Assembly (NCBI GenBank): GCA_024867545.1
Contig: JANFNE010000017.1
Span: 955,001 to 1,019,000, forward strand
Direction of reading: 5' to 3'
Origin: Phytopythium helicoides
Lineage: Eukaryota > Oomycota > Peronosporomycetes > Pythiales > Pythiaceae
Length of the DNA stretch: 64,000 bases
The notes beneath the pieces are model-generated. The model searched no databases, had not been told where the DNA came from, and was given only the letters and a program-made list of their open reading frames with translations. The translations under genes and the position numbers were made by a program. This document shows positions 43,377-51,281 of the stretch, piece by piece (positions within the stretch are counted from its first letter, which is position 1; every line of letters begins with the position of its first letter).

Positions 43377-43470
43377 GCGATCCGAAGACCAGCCGCATCC
43401 GGCGCTCGTCGGCCTTGGGGTCGGCTGAGCAATGGTGCGGCGCTCTCTTGCTTTCCTCTTGCGCCGCTCC

Positions 43471-43503
<33 letters not shown>

Positions 43504-43597
43504 GCGATCCGAAGACCAGCCGCATCCGGCGCTCGTCGGCCTTGGGGTCGGCTGAGCAATGGTGCGGCGCTCTCTTGCTTTCCTCTTGCGCCGCTCC

Positions 43598-43636
<39 letters not shown>

Positions 43637-43695
43637 GCGATCCGAAGACCAGCCGCATCCGGCGCTCGTCGGCCTTGGGGTCGGCTGAGCAATGG
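32063..43695. repeat. Giant compound minisatellite, 85 units of 97 bp + (GAGCAC)n
   Basis: GAGCAATGGTGCGG recurs 85 times between 32111 and 43559, plus a broken final unit at about 43690. Spacings are 115, 127, 133, 139, 145 or 151 bp, always 97 plus a multiple of 6, so units differ only by 3 to 9 copies of CACGAG. The 97 bp core is nearly invariant. Sparse variants: CTTGTCGG for CTCGTCGG (for example about 32620, 32745, 34080, 38383, 39077, 39204), CACGATCC for CGCGATCC (about 32960, 33235, 33380, 36410, 36820) and one CACAAG at about 38326. The plus strand has a TGA in each unit. The minus strand has no stop in any frame, giving frames of about 3,900 codons that repeat VL, SC and AR dipeptides. 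I treat these as a consequence of the repeat. Confidence 0.97.
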
Positions 43696-44460
43696 CACGA
43701 AGCTCTGTGTCTTCTTTTGCTTGCTTGCTTTCTTGAGCATCGTGATGAAAGCCGAAGCGGAACCTGAAGACCTGTCGCATCCAGATATCGTTGCACACAG
43801 GCAAGCTCCCCCTCGGCGAGTGTGGCGATGCTAAGCAATGTAAGTTTTGCACATCGGTCCAGCTTCAAGCCATATCCTCAAGGCACTTGAGTGGAGTCGC
43901 ACTCCATCACGAAGTGATATCGGTTGCGGTGTTGTCTCCCTAGTTGATTGGGGTTGCTTCGATGCAAATAACATTGGAATGCGAGCACCAGATCACCCAG
44001 CGGCCGTCACAGTCCAGACGAAGAACCCAGTGTGTCTTACATCTTATAGGGTGTGTATTTATTTTACAGCCTTGCCAACCGACAGCATGCGCGTTTTCGC
44101 GGCTAACCTTATGCACAAGATACCGGCTGTTGACAAGGTGTGAACTTCACGGTTCAGTTCGCATGACACCCGACAGGCGAATGGTTTGAAAAATCGTTTC
44201 AAGCACTGCCAGTCGACTAAAGAATGGATGTGCCCACCACGTACTCAGTGATACCACTGTTGTAGCGTGAAGCAAGGGTTGGATGATCCGCTTCGCCTTT
44301 TCCTTTGCAAACCGAAGCAAACCAGAAGCAGGAAGTGTCAGGCTGCAGCAGCATTTGGGTCAAAATGACGCCATGTGCTATTACCCGAAGTAGCTTTGAA
44401 TATAGGTCGTCGGCAACAATAGTATCGCCTGCTTCATGTCTACCAACTTTGTCAGCCAAT
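43696..44460. other. Intergenic between the minisatellite and paralogue C
   Basis: No gene recognised. The right end is the 3' flank of membrane paralogue C. Short frames are present on both strands without motifs. Confidence 0.4.
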
Positions 44461-46386
44461 TCACCGTTCTTCAGCTGCAAACGAACTAGTTGACCGCATC
44501 TGAGGAGCAACTCGACACGCCCCAACAAGCTGAGACCTACACATATTGCCACTGTTGTCAGCATCGGACGGGAAGGTGTGGAGCGCGCTCGAGTACTCCA
44601 CGAGACCCTGGATGGACAGCAGCTCGTCGGTGCCGCAGTGTCTCGACAATTCAAAGAGCAATCGTGTGTTCCACCCGAGGATCGTGACGATGCGCTGCAA
44701 CGCGAATTCACGTGTGCGCTGCTCGAACACGTGCGAGTCCGAGAGTGGCACCGACCACAGTATACGGTCGGCAAACACCCCGCTCTCGCTGCGATCAAAC
44801 ACGAGCAAGGCAGCCAGTGCAGCCAACACGAACAGGATCCAAAACATCACCAGCGCGGCTCCACGACGTCGAAACATGAGGTGCGCCTTGATAGGTGGAG
44901 AGATCGCGTCCTGGAGCAAGATCCAATGAAACCAACACGACCAAGACGTGATAAGGACACAGTAGCGGACCTTCCAACGAACCAGGTCACAAATGCAGAT
45001 TGCAAGAGCAATGAATTGAGCGGCAGAGAAAACAAAGTCGAAAGTGAGCAGCAGCACACGAAGCAAGTCGCGTTGGGCCAGGAACAACGTCATCACGAAA
45101 AAGAAACTCGAACAGGCGAGGCCCCATGTTCCAACTTCATGTGATCCTGTCGAGTGGTTGTCAGATGTTGACCACTTTGCTGCCACCATGATGCGCACGA
45201 AGTCGTAGATGGATAACAGGAAGCCTATGCAGCCGACGAGAACCACAAGTCCAGCAAAGGCAGGTGTATATACCCCTCGAAGAGAGATGCCAATCGGTAC
45301 GAGTGTTCTTCGCGCATCAATGACGGTTTCTTCGAATCGTGATCGTCGAAGTTGCTGAATATGCATGAAAGCGGCTGGTTTCCGCTCAATATTCGCGCCA
45401 CCAGTGGGTTTGGTTTCTTCCGATTCACGAATGGAGCCTGCACTCAATCCTGAAACACCGAGTCGTCGATTTCGTCGAAGCATCTGCTGAGCCAAATGCA
45501 GTCGAGCCTTGACGACGACACACGGAATGATGTGAATGCCGTCAAGTGTTGATGTGTGTCGATAGCGCTTGAGGTATGCTTTCCGAAGCATGAATATCGA
45601 GAGCGTTGTAGACGCATACATGATAATGTGTCCAGAATCTAGTGTAAAGCTGAAAAATGTCAGTTCAAAATAGTGGGCACGATCAATAAGCTTGTAGTTG
45701 CATGCTATGGTGAGCAGTAACATTGATGGGATACTCATGACGATCGACTTGGTCGCAGCTTTGAAGCTGCGATAGTTAGCGTCGAATGAGAGTGACATTT
45801 GGGATCCCATCCAACAGGATATAGTCGAATACGAGCGCATATCACCGAAAACAAACCCCACGGCAAACCAATTGATAGCGTTCAGAGCCGACATGAACCA
45901 AAACTCGTAGCTTCGACTCAATAGGTAGAATAAATCAAGAGCTGAGAAGCATACCAGCTTTACAATGCACAAAACAGCAGCAGCTGCAAGAAAGAGAACG
46001 ATTGATGTGAACGCATCAGAGTCCACGAACAGTAAGGCGGCAATACCGACCCCTGATAAGCGTATAAACAGGGATACGATTCCATATCGAACCTTGAGAA
46101 ACTGCACAATCCGCTCGTGTGATGCTTCAGATAGCATCCGAGTAGCTATTGTGTTAGTCAAATTCACAGTTGGCAGTGAGCGTGAGAGAGTGAGCTGGTA
46201 TAACCATGGATTGGGATCATCGGATGAAGAGTTGGTAGCCGAAGTGGTATGAGCTTCTCTTACTTCAGTGATCGGAGTTATAACTGACGTACTCCAAGAG
46301 GAAACCAAGGCGGGTATTCTGTTGGATCCTAGAGCTTCTGTGCGCTCCTTGCATGTGGTCGGTGATACGACGCCGAGTGATCCCAT
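44461..46386 (-). CDS. Polytopic membrane protein, family paralogue C (mosaic)
   Basis: 641 residues from an ATG at 46386 (MGSLGVVSPTTCKERTEA). Same unnamed family, with the same landmarks (LPTVNLTNT, RSYEFWFMSALNAINW, FDANYRSF, LDSGHIIMYASTTLSIF, LTFDFVFSAAQF, QDAISPPIKAHL, FADRILWS). Its first 100 and last 350 residues are nearly identical to B and F, but the membrane block at about 105-250 differs at many positions (for example FVFGDMRSYSTISCWMG versus FIYGDERSFSTLTCWIG). That pattern indicates recombination or gene conversion. The tail after TFPS is a different 30-residue sequence ending STSSFAAEER. Head-to-head with a truncated E-type gene, 107 bp away. Confidence 0.75.
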   Translation of the reverse strand: MGSLGVVSPTTCKERTEALGSNRIPALVSSWSTSVITPITEVREAHTTSATNSSSDDPNPWLYQLTLSRSLPTVNLTNTIATRMLSEASHERIVQFLKVRYGIVSLFIRLSGVGIAALLFVDSDAFTSIVLFLAAAAVLCIVKLVCFSALDLFYLLSRSYEFWFMSALNAINWFAVGFVFGDMRSYSTISCWMGSQMSLSFDANYRSFKAATKSIVMSIPSMLLLTIACNYKLIDRAHYFELTFFSFTLDSGHIIMYASTTLSIFMLRKAYLKRYRHTSTLDGIHIIPCVVVKARLHLAQQMLRRNRRLGVSGLSAGSIRESEETKPTGGANIERKPAAFMHIQQLRRSRFEETVIDARRTLVPIGISLRGVYTPAFAGLVVLVGCIGFLLSIYDFVRIMVAAKWSTSDNHSTGSHEVGTWGLACSSFFFVMTLFLAQRDLLRVLLLTFDFVFSAAQFIALAICICDLVRWKVRYCVLITSWSCWFHWILLQDAISPPIKAHLMFRRRGAALVMFWILFVLAALAALLVFDRSESGVFADRILWSVPLSDSHVFEQRTREFALQRIVTILGWNTRLLFELSRHCGTDELLSIQGLVEYSSALHTFPSDADNSGNMCRSQLVGACRVAPQMRSTSSFAAEER

Positions 46387-46832
46387 TGAACAAGCACTGC
46401 CGATATGGACTCACGACTGCCGAGGTCCGCAGTGATCTATTTTGAAAAACCTCGACATGGCACCACGGCAGAGCCAAGTATAGATGATAAGTAATGTCAG
46501 CTGTGTTCAGTTCAGGTGACGAGATCATCACAATCTACCGCCCCTCACCACCCTCGAAGCTCGACGGACAGATTGTCAACAGTACTGCTGTGGGGAAGAA
46601 TACCGGACCCACGACCATGGTGCCTTCCAAGAAGCGAGCTAGAGTCTCAGCCTCAGGTAAAGTCGCGATCATCTCGGTTGTTCCCCTTAAACATACCGCT
46701 GCCAAACATTCTCGAGCTGCGAATACCCACCAACAAGTAGCACGTCCAAACAAAATGCAAGCAGAGGTGACATTTGGGCCTGCTCCCTGTATCGACATCG
46801 GCGACTCCCAGATGATGTACGAGCTCAAAATA
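44565..46832. repeat. Inverted duplication arm 1 (paralogue C + E-type fragment)
   Basis: The reverse complement of this 2.3 kb region matches about 55738-58005. Both arms contain a C/F-type gene, a 107 bp intergenic spacer and the first about 113 codons of an E-type gene transcribed away. In this arm the E-type gene is cut off at about 46832. Confidence 0.8.
46387..46493. promoter_or_regulatory. Divergent promoter between C and the E-type fragment
   Basis: 107 bp between two start codons, the inverted copy of 56077-56183. It contains CGAGGTTTTTCAAAATAGAT and a palindromic CCGAGGTCCGCAGTGA-like stretch. It probably drives both directions, although one gene here is broken. Confidence 0.5.
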
Positions 46833-46919
46833 GCTTTTGGCCGACGTACACTCCGTGCTGTTAAGTTTATTATTTATATTGTGGTAGGCCAAGTATCGGT
46901 TCCAGACCATGGCTTCTGA
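46494..46919 (+). pseudogene. Truncated E-type membrane gene (N-terminal fragment)
   Basis: 141 codons. The first about 113 residues (MSAVFSSGDEIITIYRPS to QMMYELK) match the N-terminal cytosolic region of paralogue E with a few substitutions. After YELK the sequence becomes unrelated (IAFGRRTLRAVKFIIYIVV) and ends, so every membrane helix of the family is missing except a fortuitous hydrophobic tail. It is the broken partner in the inverted duplication. A short tail-anchored-like product cannot be excluded. Confidence 0.7.
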
Positions 46920-46939
46920 ACAGACTCAGCTAATGCATG

Positions 46940-48829
46940 TCATGACTGGAAATTCTCTTGATTAGCACCAGGAGCTGGAGCCTCTGTTTCTATGACCTTG
47001 AACGACGCTCCGCGGCTCAACCGCCTAACTATGGGAGTTGGTAGTACACTCAGTGGAGCGATGACAGTCTCGCTCACTGGCGGAAACATCTCAAGAGGAG
47101 TGTAGTACTCGAGCGATCCACGAATGAATACTAGTTCGTCTTCAGCTCTTATTGCGAATTCCCACAGCAAACGCAAAGACCACACAATGAGTGTGAGCAG
47201 TCGGTTGAGCAGCACATTCTTGGATTGCAGCGCAACCACTCGGCCTTGAACAATCTTGAATGACAATATAGTTCTGTCTGTCAGCGACGATGACTCCATG
47301 AACAGCAACAAAAACACTAATATAAGCATCCCAACGACAGTCAGCAGAATTGGCAGTGCTGCGAAGCGCTTGGTCACTCTGAGGGACTTACGATACGGAG
47401 GCATCACTGCATCAAAGAGCAAAACGGTATAAAACCAGATAAGCCATGATAGCGCAGCAACTGACCGCCAATCCCAGAGCGTCATATCGCACAGCATCAA
47501 TAATGCAATCGTGAACTGCACCCACACAAAGATAAAGTCAAAATTGCTGAAGAGTGCCCCAACGAGATCTCGTTGAGCGCAAAGTAAAATAGGAAGGCAG
47601 CTTCCTAATGTTGTAATAAGAGAGGCGATTGCAACGATCGCATCATATGCGTGGGAAGCAGTGGGGAGAAAAAGTCCGCAGGATGTCAGGATCAAGCTCA
47701 TCGCGGTGTTCAAGATCAGTAAAGTGTGCAAAGTGAAGATTGATCGGAACGAGCACGAAGGTATTAATGTATCACCAACTTCAGTTTGTGCGTTTGGCTG
47801 AACTGAGAATGGCGATATGCGAGAGTTGAAAATTCTTGGCGCCACAATTTGGCGTGCGTTGATGAACTCGAGCCTTGGCGGGACAAGAGCAACTTGTTGA
47901 ATCGCTTCAGCGCTCCTAGCCGTGAAGGTACGCCTAAATGCGGCTTCGGAACGAACACTCCCTTGCGGGCTAATTAGACCATTGGTATCGGGTACACCAT
48001 TGTCGAGTTCACACGGCCGCAGTACTAGCCTTGCTCGAAACACGACGCAGCGGATGATCCTCAGTCCGCGGGCATTTTTCGACAGGCACTTACGCTTGCA
48101 GTAAGCTTTTCGTGCCACAAACAAAGCTAGTGTTGCCGCAGTGTTTGCGCAAATGTCTGCGATGTCGACCTCGACGCCAGATCTAATGTGCACCGCTCGG
48201 AAGTTACACGAATCGGTGTCAATCATCCGCAGAAATGAAAGCACTGCAATCAGAGTAATTGCAGGAACCGCCACGATGCAGCTTCTGAGGGTGTTTACTA
48301 CCGTTCGGAAGTTTGCATCCATTACTATTGTGCTTTGCGTCCCAAAGATTCCACCAATGAGGCTGAACACGCGAAAGTCGGAGTACATGCTGGCGAGCAG
48401 CGACCATGTCACGATGTTGAGTGCTGTGAAGTACCAGAACTCGAATTGTTGGACTGCGATCTTCATCATGTCTATTCCCAGTGTTAAAGACATCAACATC
48501 AAACTGGGAAGCGTGAATATTCCGGCCGGTGCAGCGAGGGCCAGTCCCACAGAGCGAGGTACGAGAATTGCTATGACGGCCAATATAACCCCAACACGAT
48601 ACAGCGACCCGACCCTCATGTAATAGCGCCGCATGAGGCTCATGAACAGGTAGTGCTGCATCGACCTTGGCCCTACAATCTTTGACAGCGGGGTGCGAAG
48701 CAAGTCGATCGTCGGGAGAGTACAACAGGTCTCCAACCTGTAAACATTGCTTGCCATGAAGGTAACCTCCTCGCGCGCCGGACTCACATCAACACTCATC
48801 GCGGATGGAGACGTGACTGATACTTTCAT
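46940..48829 (-). CDS. Polytopic membrane protein, family paralogue D
   Basis: 629 residues from the ATG at 48829 (MKVSVTSPSAMSVDVSP); the open frame extends further upstream but without an ATG. It resembles A most: LPTIDLLRTPLSKIVG, FEFWYFTALNIVTWS, MDANFRTVVNTLRS, DICANTAATLALFVARKAY, LRIIRCVVFRARLVLR, FDFIFVWVQF, CDMTLWDWRS, FDAVMPPYRKS, LTDRTILSFKIV and FIRGSLEYYTPLEMFPP. About 11 predicted helices in two blocks. It is transcribed in the same direction as the upstream m5C methyltransferase gene, whose stop lies only 96 bp away, so its promoter must be within or next to that gene's end. Function unknown. Confidence 0.75.
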   Translation of the reverse strand: MKVSVTSPSAMSVDVSPAREEVTFMASNVYRLETCCTLPTIDLLRTPLSKIVGPRSMQHYLFMSLMRRYYMRVGSLYRVGVILAVIAILVPRSVGLALAAPAGIFTLPSLMLMSLTLGIDMMKIAVQQFEFWYFTALNIVTWSLLASMYSDFRVFSLIGGIFGTQSTIVMDANFRTVVNTLRSCIVAVPAITLIAVLSFLRMIDTDSCNFRAVHIRSGVEVDIADICANTAATLALFVARKAYCKRKCLSKNARGLRIIRCVVFRARLVLRPCELDNGVPDTNGLISPQGSVRSEAAFRRTFTARSAEAIQQVALVPPRLEFINARQIVAPRIFNSRISPFSVQPNAQTEVGDTLIPSCSFRSIFTLHTLLILNTAMSLILTSCGLFLPTASHAYDAIVAIASLITTLGSCLPILLCAQRDLVGALFSNFDFIFVWVQFTIALLMLCDMTLWDWRSVAALSWLIWFYTVLLFDAVMPPYRKSLRVTKRFAALPILLTVVGMLILVFLLLFMESSSLTDRTILSFKIVQGRVVALQSKNVLLNRLLTLIVWSLRLLWEFAIRAEDELVFIRGSLEYYTPLEMFPPVSETVIAPLSVLPTPIVRRLSRGASFKVIETEAPAPGANQENFQS

Positions 48830-48925
48830 TTCCTTGATGCCAACAATGAATTTCAAGGCTATGAATAGGAACCGCTTCTGATCATGTTTGCATGCCACGG
48901 TTTCAAACTCTAATGTGTGGACGGC

Positions 48926-50425
48926 TCAAGCACTATTTTTGCGGCGAATTACCGCAACGAAAAGTCCGCTTGTGTTCTGTGATGGAGTAAATCGAACGGT
49001 ACCCTGGATACGTCCTTCCTGCAGCGCATCCGAACAACGTCAACGACAAGATCGCACCAAAAGTATATCGAAGAACACGAACCTGGCACGGAATTCCGTC
49101 ACGGTCGATTGGGGCAACCTCTGCATTCGTCTCTTCGTTGAGAAACTCTCTCACAATATCTTCGTTCTGGCGAACTGACAGGCTACAAGTGCTGTAGATC
49201 ATCGTACCGCCTGGTCGAAGAAGACGGAATCCGTTCCTGGAGAGTCAACTCATTGGTGTTAGAGTCTGCAGCTCATCAAAAACGTGTTGGTGATTGCCGC
49301 CATAATTTTTCGTACCTAATTAAGTCGTGCTGCAGTTGTAGGATCCGCTCAACCTGCTCGTCATTCAAATGGCTTTGGACGTATGCTCGCCATTCCTCCA
49401 GCGTTTTTAGCCTTTGTAGGTGGCGCGTCGACCCATCATGCGTGCACTCAGCATCCACAAGGACTTTGTCATAGAGCTGGGTTGGCTCACTCTTGGAGCC
49501 CACTCCTTGTCCAGCAACGTCTCGCAACCGCTTGCGATCTCGAGCCCTCGCGCTTTTGTTCTTGCGTTTGCGGTGCAGACCTTTCGGGCCGCGCGCCAGG
49601 ATCTCGTGCGAGTCCAGCACCACTTCGACGTCCTCTGCATCCAAGCATTCATCTGTCGGCCCCACGCGAAATGTGCGGCCATCAGCGCAGAAAAGTCTGC
49701 ACCGCCAGCCTGTAGCAGCTTCTGCCCTCAAATCTTGCCTGTCAGCCGGCTGGATGAGCTGGTACTTGTGTACAAGCTGTTTGCAGGCACCGATGCGCGG
49801 CCGCGAGCAATCAACGCCCGTGATGCTGCCCTGCATGCTTAACAGCTCGGCAATGAGCGCGAGTTTGGCCCCAGGCGCGCAGCACAAGTCCAGCACGTGG
49901 TCTCCTGGATTTGATGCAGCGCCAAGCCGTCAGCCTCGCTACTTTACACCAGCTCACACCCTGCACAAGCTCCAGCCTTCTACCTGGCTGGATACCGAGC
50001 GCCTCGACGCAGAAGCCCGAGGCCGCGTCCATGCCGAACACCTGACCGCTCTGGTACGCCGACGTCCTCGCCAATGGCGCGTCCTCGGGCAGCGAGAAGA
50101 AGCGCTGGAGCCACTCGACGCGCCGCAGCTCGGCGCTCGCCCCCTCGCTCTCCAGCTCCGCCGCAATCTCCTGCAGCACTCGCCCCTCTTCTCCCAGGCG
50201 GCTCAGCCTAATACCGTCGTCGTCAGCCTTTCCCGACCGGAACGCTTCCGAAAGCCGCCAAACGCACCGGAAGAAGCGCCGCGCGCCGCCGTTTTCGCCC
50301 TGCGGCCGCAGCAGGTCGCGTTTGTCCACTCCGTGCGCCTCTAGGAACGCCAGGAAGCCCGCGGGCCCCCACAGCGGCTCGCCACCTGCGCCTGCATCGT
50401 CGCCTCCATGTTGCCTGGTGGCCAT
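48926..50425 (-). CDS. NOL1/NOP2/Sun (RsmB/NSUN) RNA cytosine-C5 methyltransferase
   Basis: Four exons (50425-49960, 49904-49316, 49236-49083, 49018-48926), all with GT...AG introns of 55-79 bp, give exactly 434 codons. It transfers a methyl group from SAM to C5 of cytosine in rRNA or tRNA. Motifs: SAM-binding VLDLCCAPGAK (about residue 160), LVDAECTHDGS (motif IV, about 305), TCSLSVRQNEDIV with the catalytic Cys (motif VI, about 366) and a C-terminal TSGLFVAVIRR strand. Motif IV reads DAEC instead of the commoner DAPC. No clear mitochondrial presequence, and which NSUN subfamily it belongs to is open. It shares a 196 bp divergent promoter with ISCA2. Confidence 0.88.
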
Positions 50426-50621
50426 GAGCGCACTCGTGACAGGTTGCCGTTTTGTTTTTCCGCCAATGAGCGCACGCCGTGGTGGATGTTAAACGCTGTG
50501 ATTGGCCAAAACAACGCACTAAACCGCCTCCCATTGGCTAAAATCCTCGATTACGCAATACCGTCGCCCGAGCCTGGAAGCGCCAACATACCCAAAGTTG
50601 CCGCCTGGAGCGCCTGTCTCG
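50426..50621. promoter_or_regulatory. Divergent promoter with three CCAAT boxes (NSUN / ISCA2)
   Basis: 196 bp between start codons. CCAAT occurs at 50463-50467 on the plus strand and as ATTGG at 50501-50505 and 50533-50537, the layout expected for NF-Y-bound bidirectional promoters. Confidence 0.6.
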
Positions 50622-51195
50622 ATGCTCGCGCGCCGCCTCCAGCGCTCGCTGCAGCGCTCCGCGCGCCCGCGCTGGGCCTCGACGGTCGCTGTGACGCATG
50701 ACGATGGGCTGCCGGACCTGATCATCACTCCGCTGGCGGCTCAGGTGCGCCGCTGGGGGCTGCGCGAAGCGCTGAGAGAACCGAGCGAGAAAGGACTGAC
50801 GACTGGCTGCTGACGGCGAGGCAGAAGCTGGTGGAGGCCGCGCAGAAGCAGCAGGCGCCCGAGCTGATGCTGCGCGTGGCTGTAGAGGGCGGCGGCTGCT
50901 CGGGCTTCCAGTATGTGTACGAGTTCGAGCGCGAGGCGCCGTCCGAGGACGAGGACATGTGCGTGAAAGGAGGGGGAAACACAAAAGCGCATGGATTGAC
51001 GAGTGGACGTGGCGACGCAGTGTGTTCGAGCGCAGCGGGGCGCGCGTGGTGGTGGACAAGGAGTCGCTGGAGCTCATCCGCGGCAGCACGCTCGACTACG
51101 AGCAGGAGCTCATCCGCAGCGCCTTCGCAGTCGTCAACAACCCGCGCGCGGCCAACGGCTGCGGCTGCGGCTCTTCCTTCGACCTCAAGGAGTAG
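50622..51195 (+). CDS. ISCA2: Iron-sulfur cluster assembly protein, ISCA2-type
   Basis: Three exons (50622-50744, 50825-50958, 51021-51195) with 80 and 62 bp introns give 143 residues. It takes part in mitochondrial 4Fe-4S cluster maturation with ISCA1 and IBA57. The N-terminus [20 protein letters not shown] is an Arg-rich, acid-free mitochondrial presequence. The A-type scaffold cysteines are present: Cys66 in GGGCSGFQY and Cys133/Cys135 in NGCGCGSSF. The splice choices were fixed by the reading frame: ITPLAAQ joins KLVEAAQ, and SEDED joins IVFERSG. GC-rich. Convergent with the ATG16-like gene, stops 86 bp apart. Confidence 0.92.
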
Positions 51196-51281
51196 CTCCT
51201 CTATGTTATCAAGCCCGGTTGCCGCACGCGTTGTGGAGAATCCGTTGACTCGCTCGCCTGCTCCCGCCCAGCTCTCGCTCG

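Noticed and set aside
16808..43695. Tandem arrays as CRISPR loci
   Set aside because: The repeats are contiguous with no unique spacers, and the genome is eukaryotic.
32111..43834. Dozens of overlapping plus-strand frames of 110-143 codons
   Set aside because: Each is the same repeat unit read from ATGGTGCGG to the TGA in a following unit; repeat artefacts.
31965..43868. Three minus-strand open frames of about 3,900 codons as a giant gene
   Set aside because: They exist only because the repeat unit lacks stops in every frame; they start without an ATG, consist of dipeptide tracts and encode no domain. Kept as a finding, not a gene.
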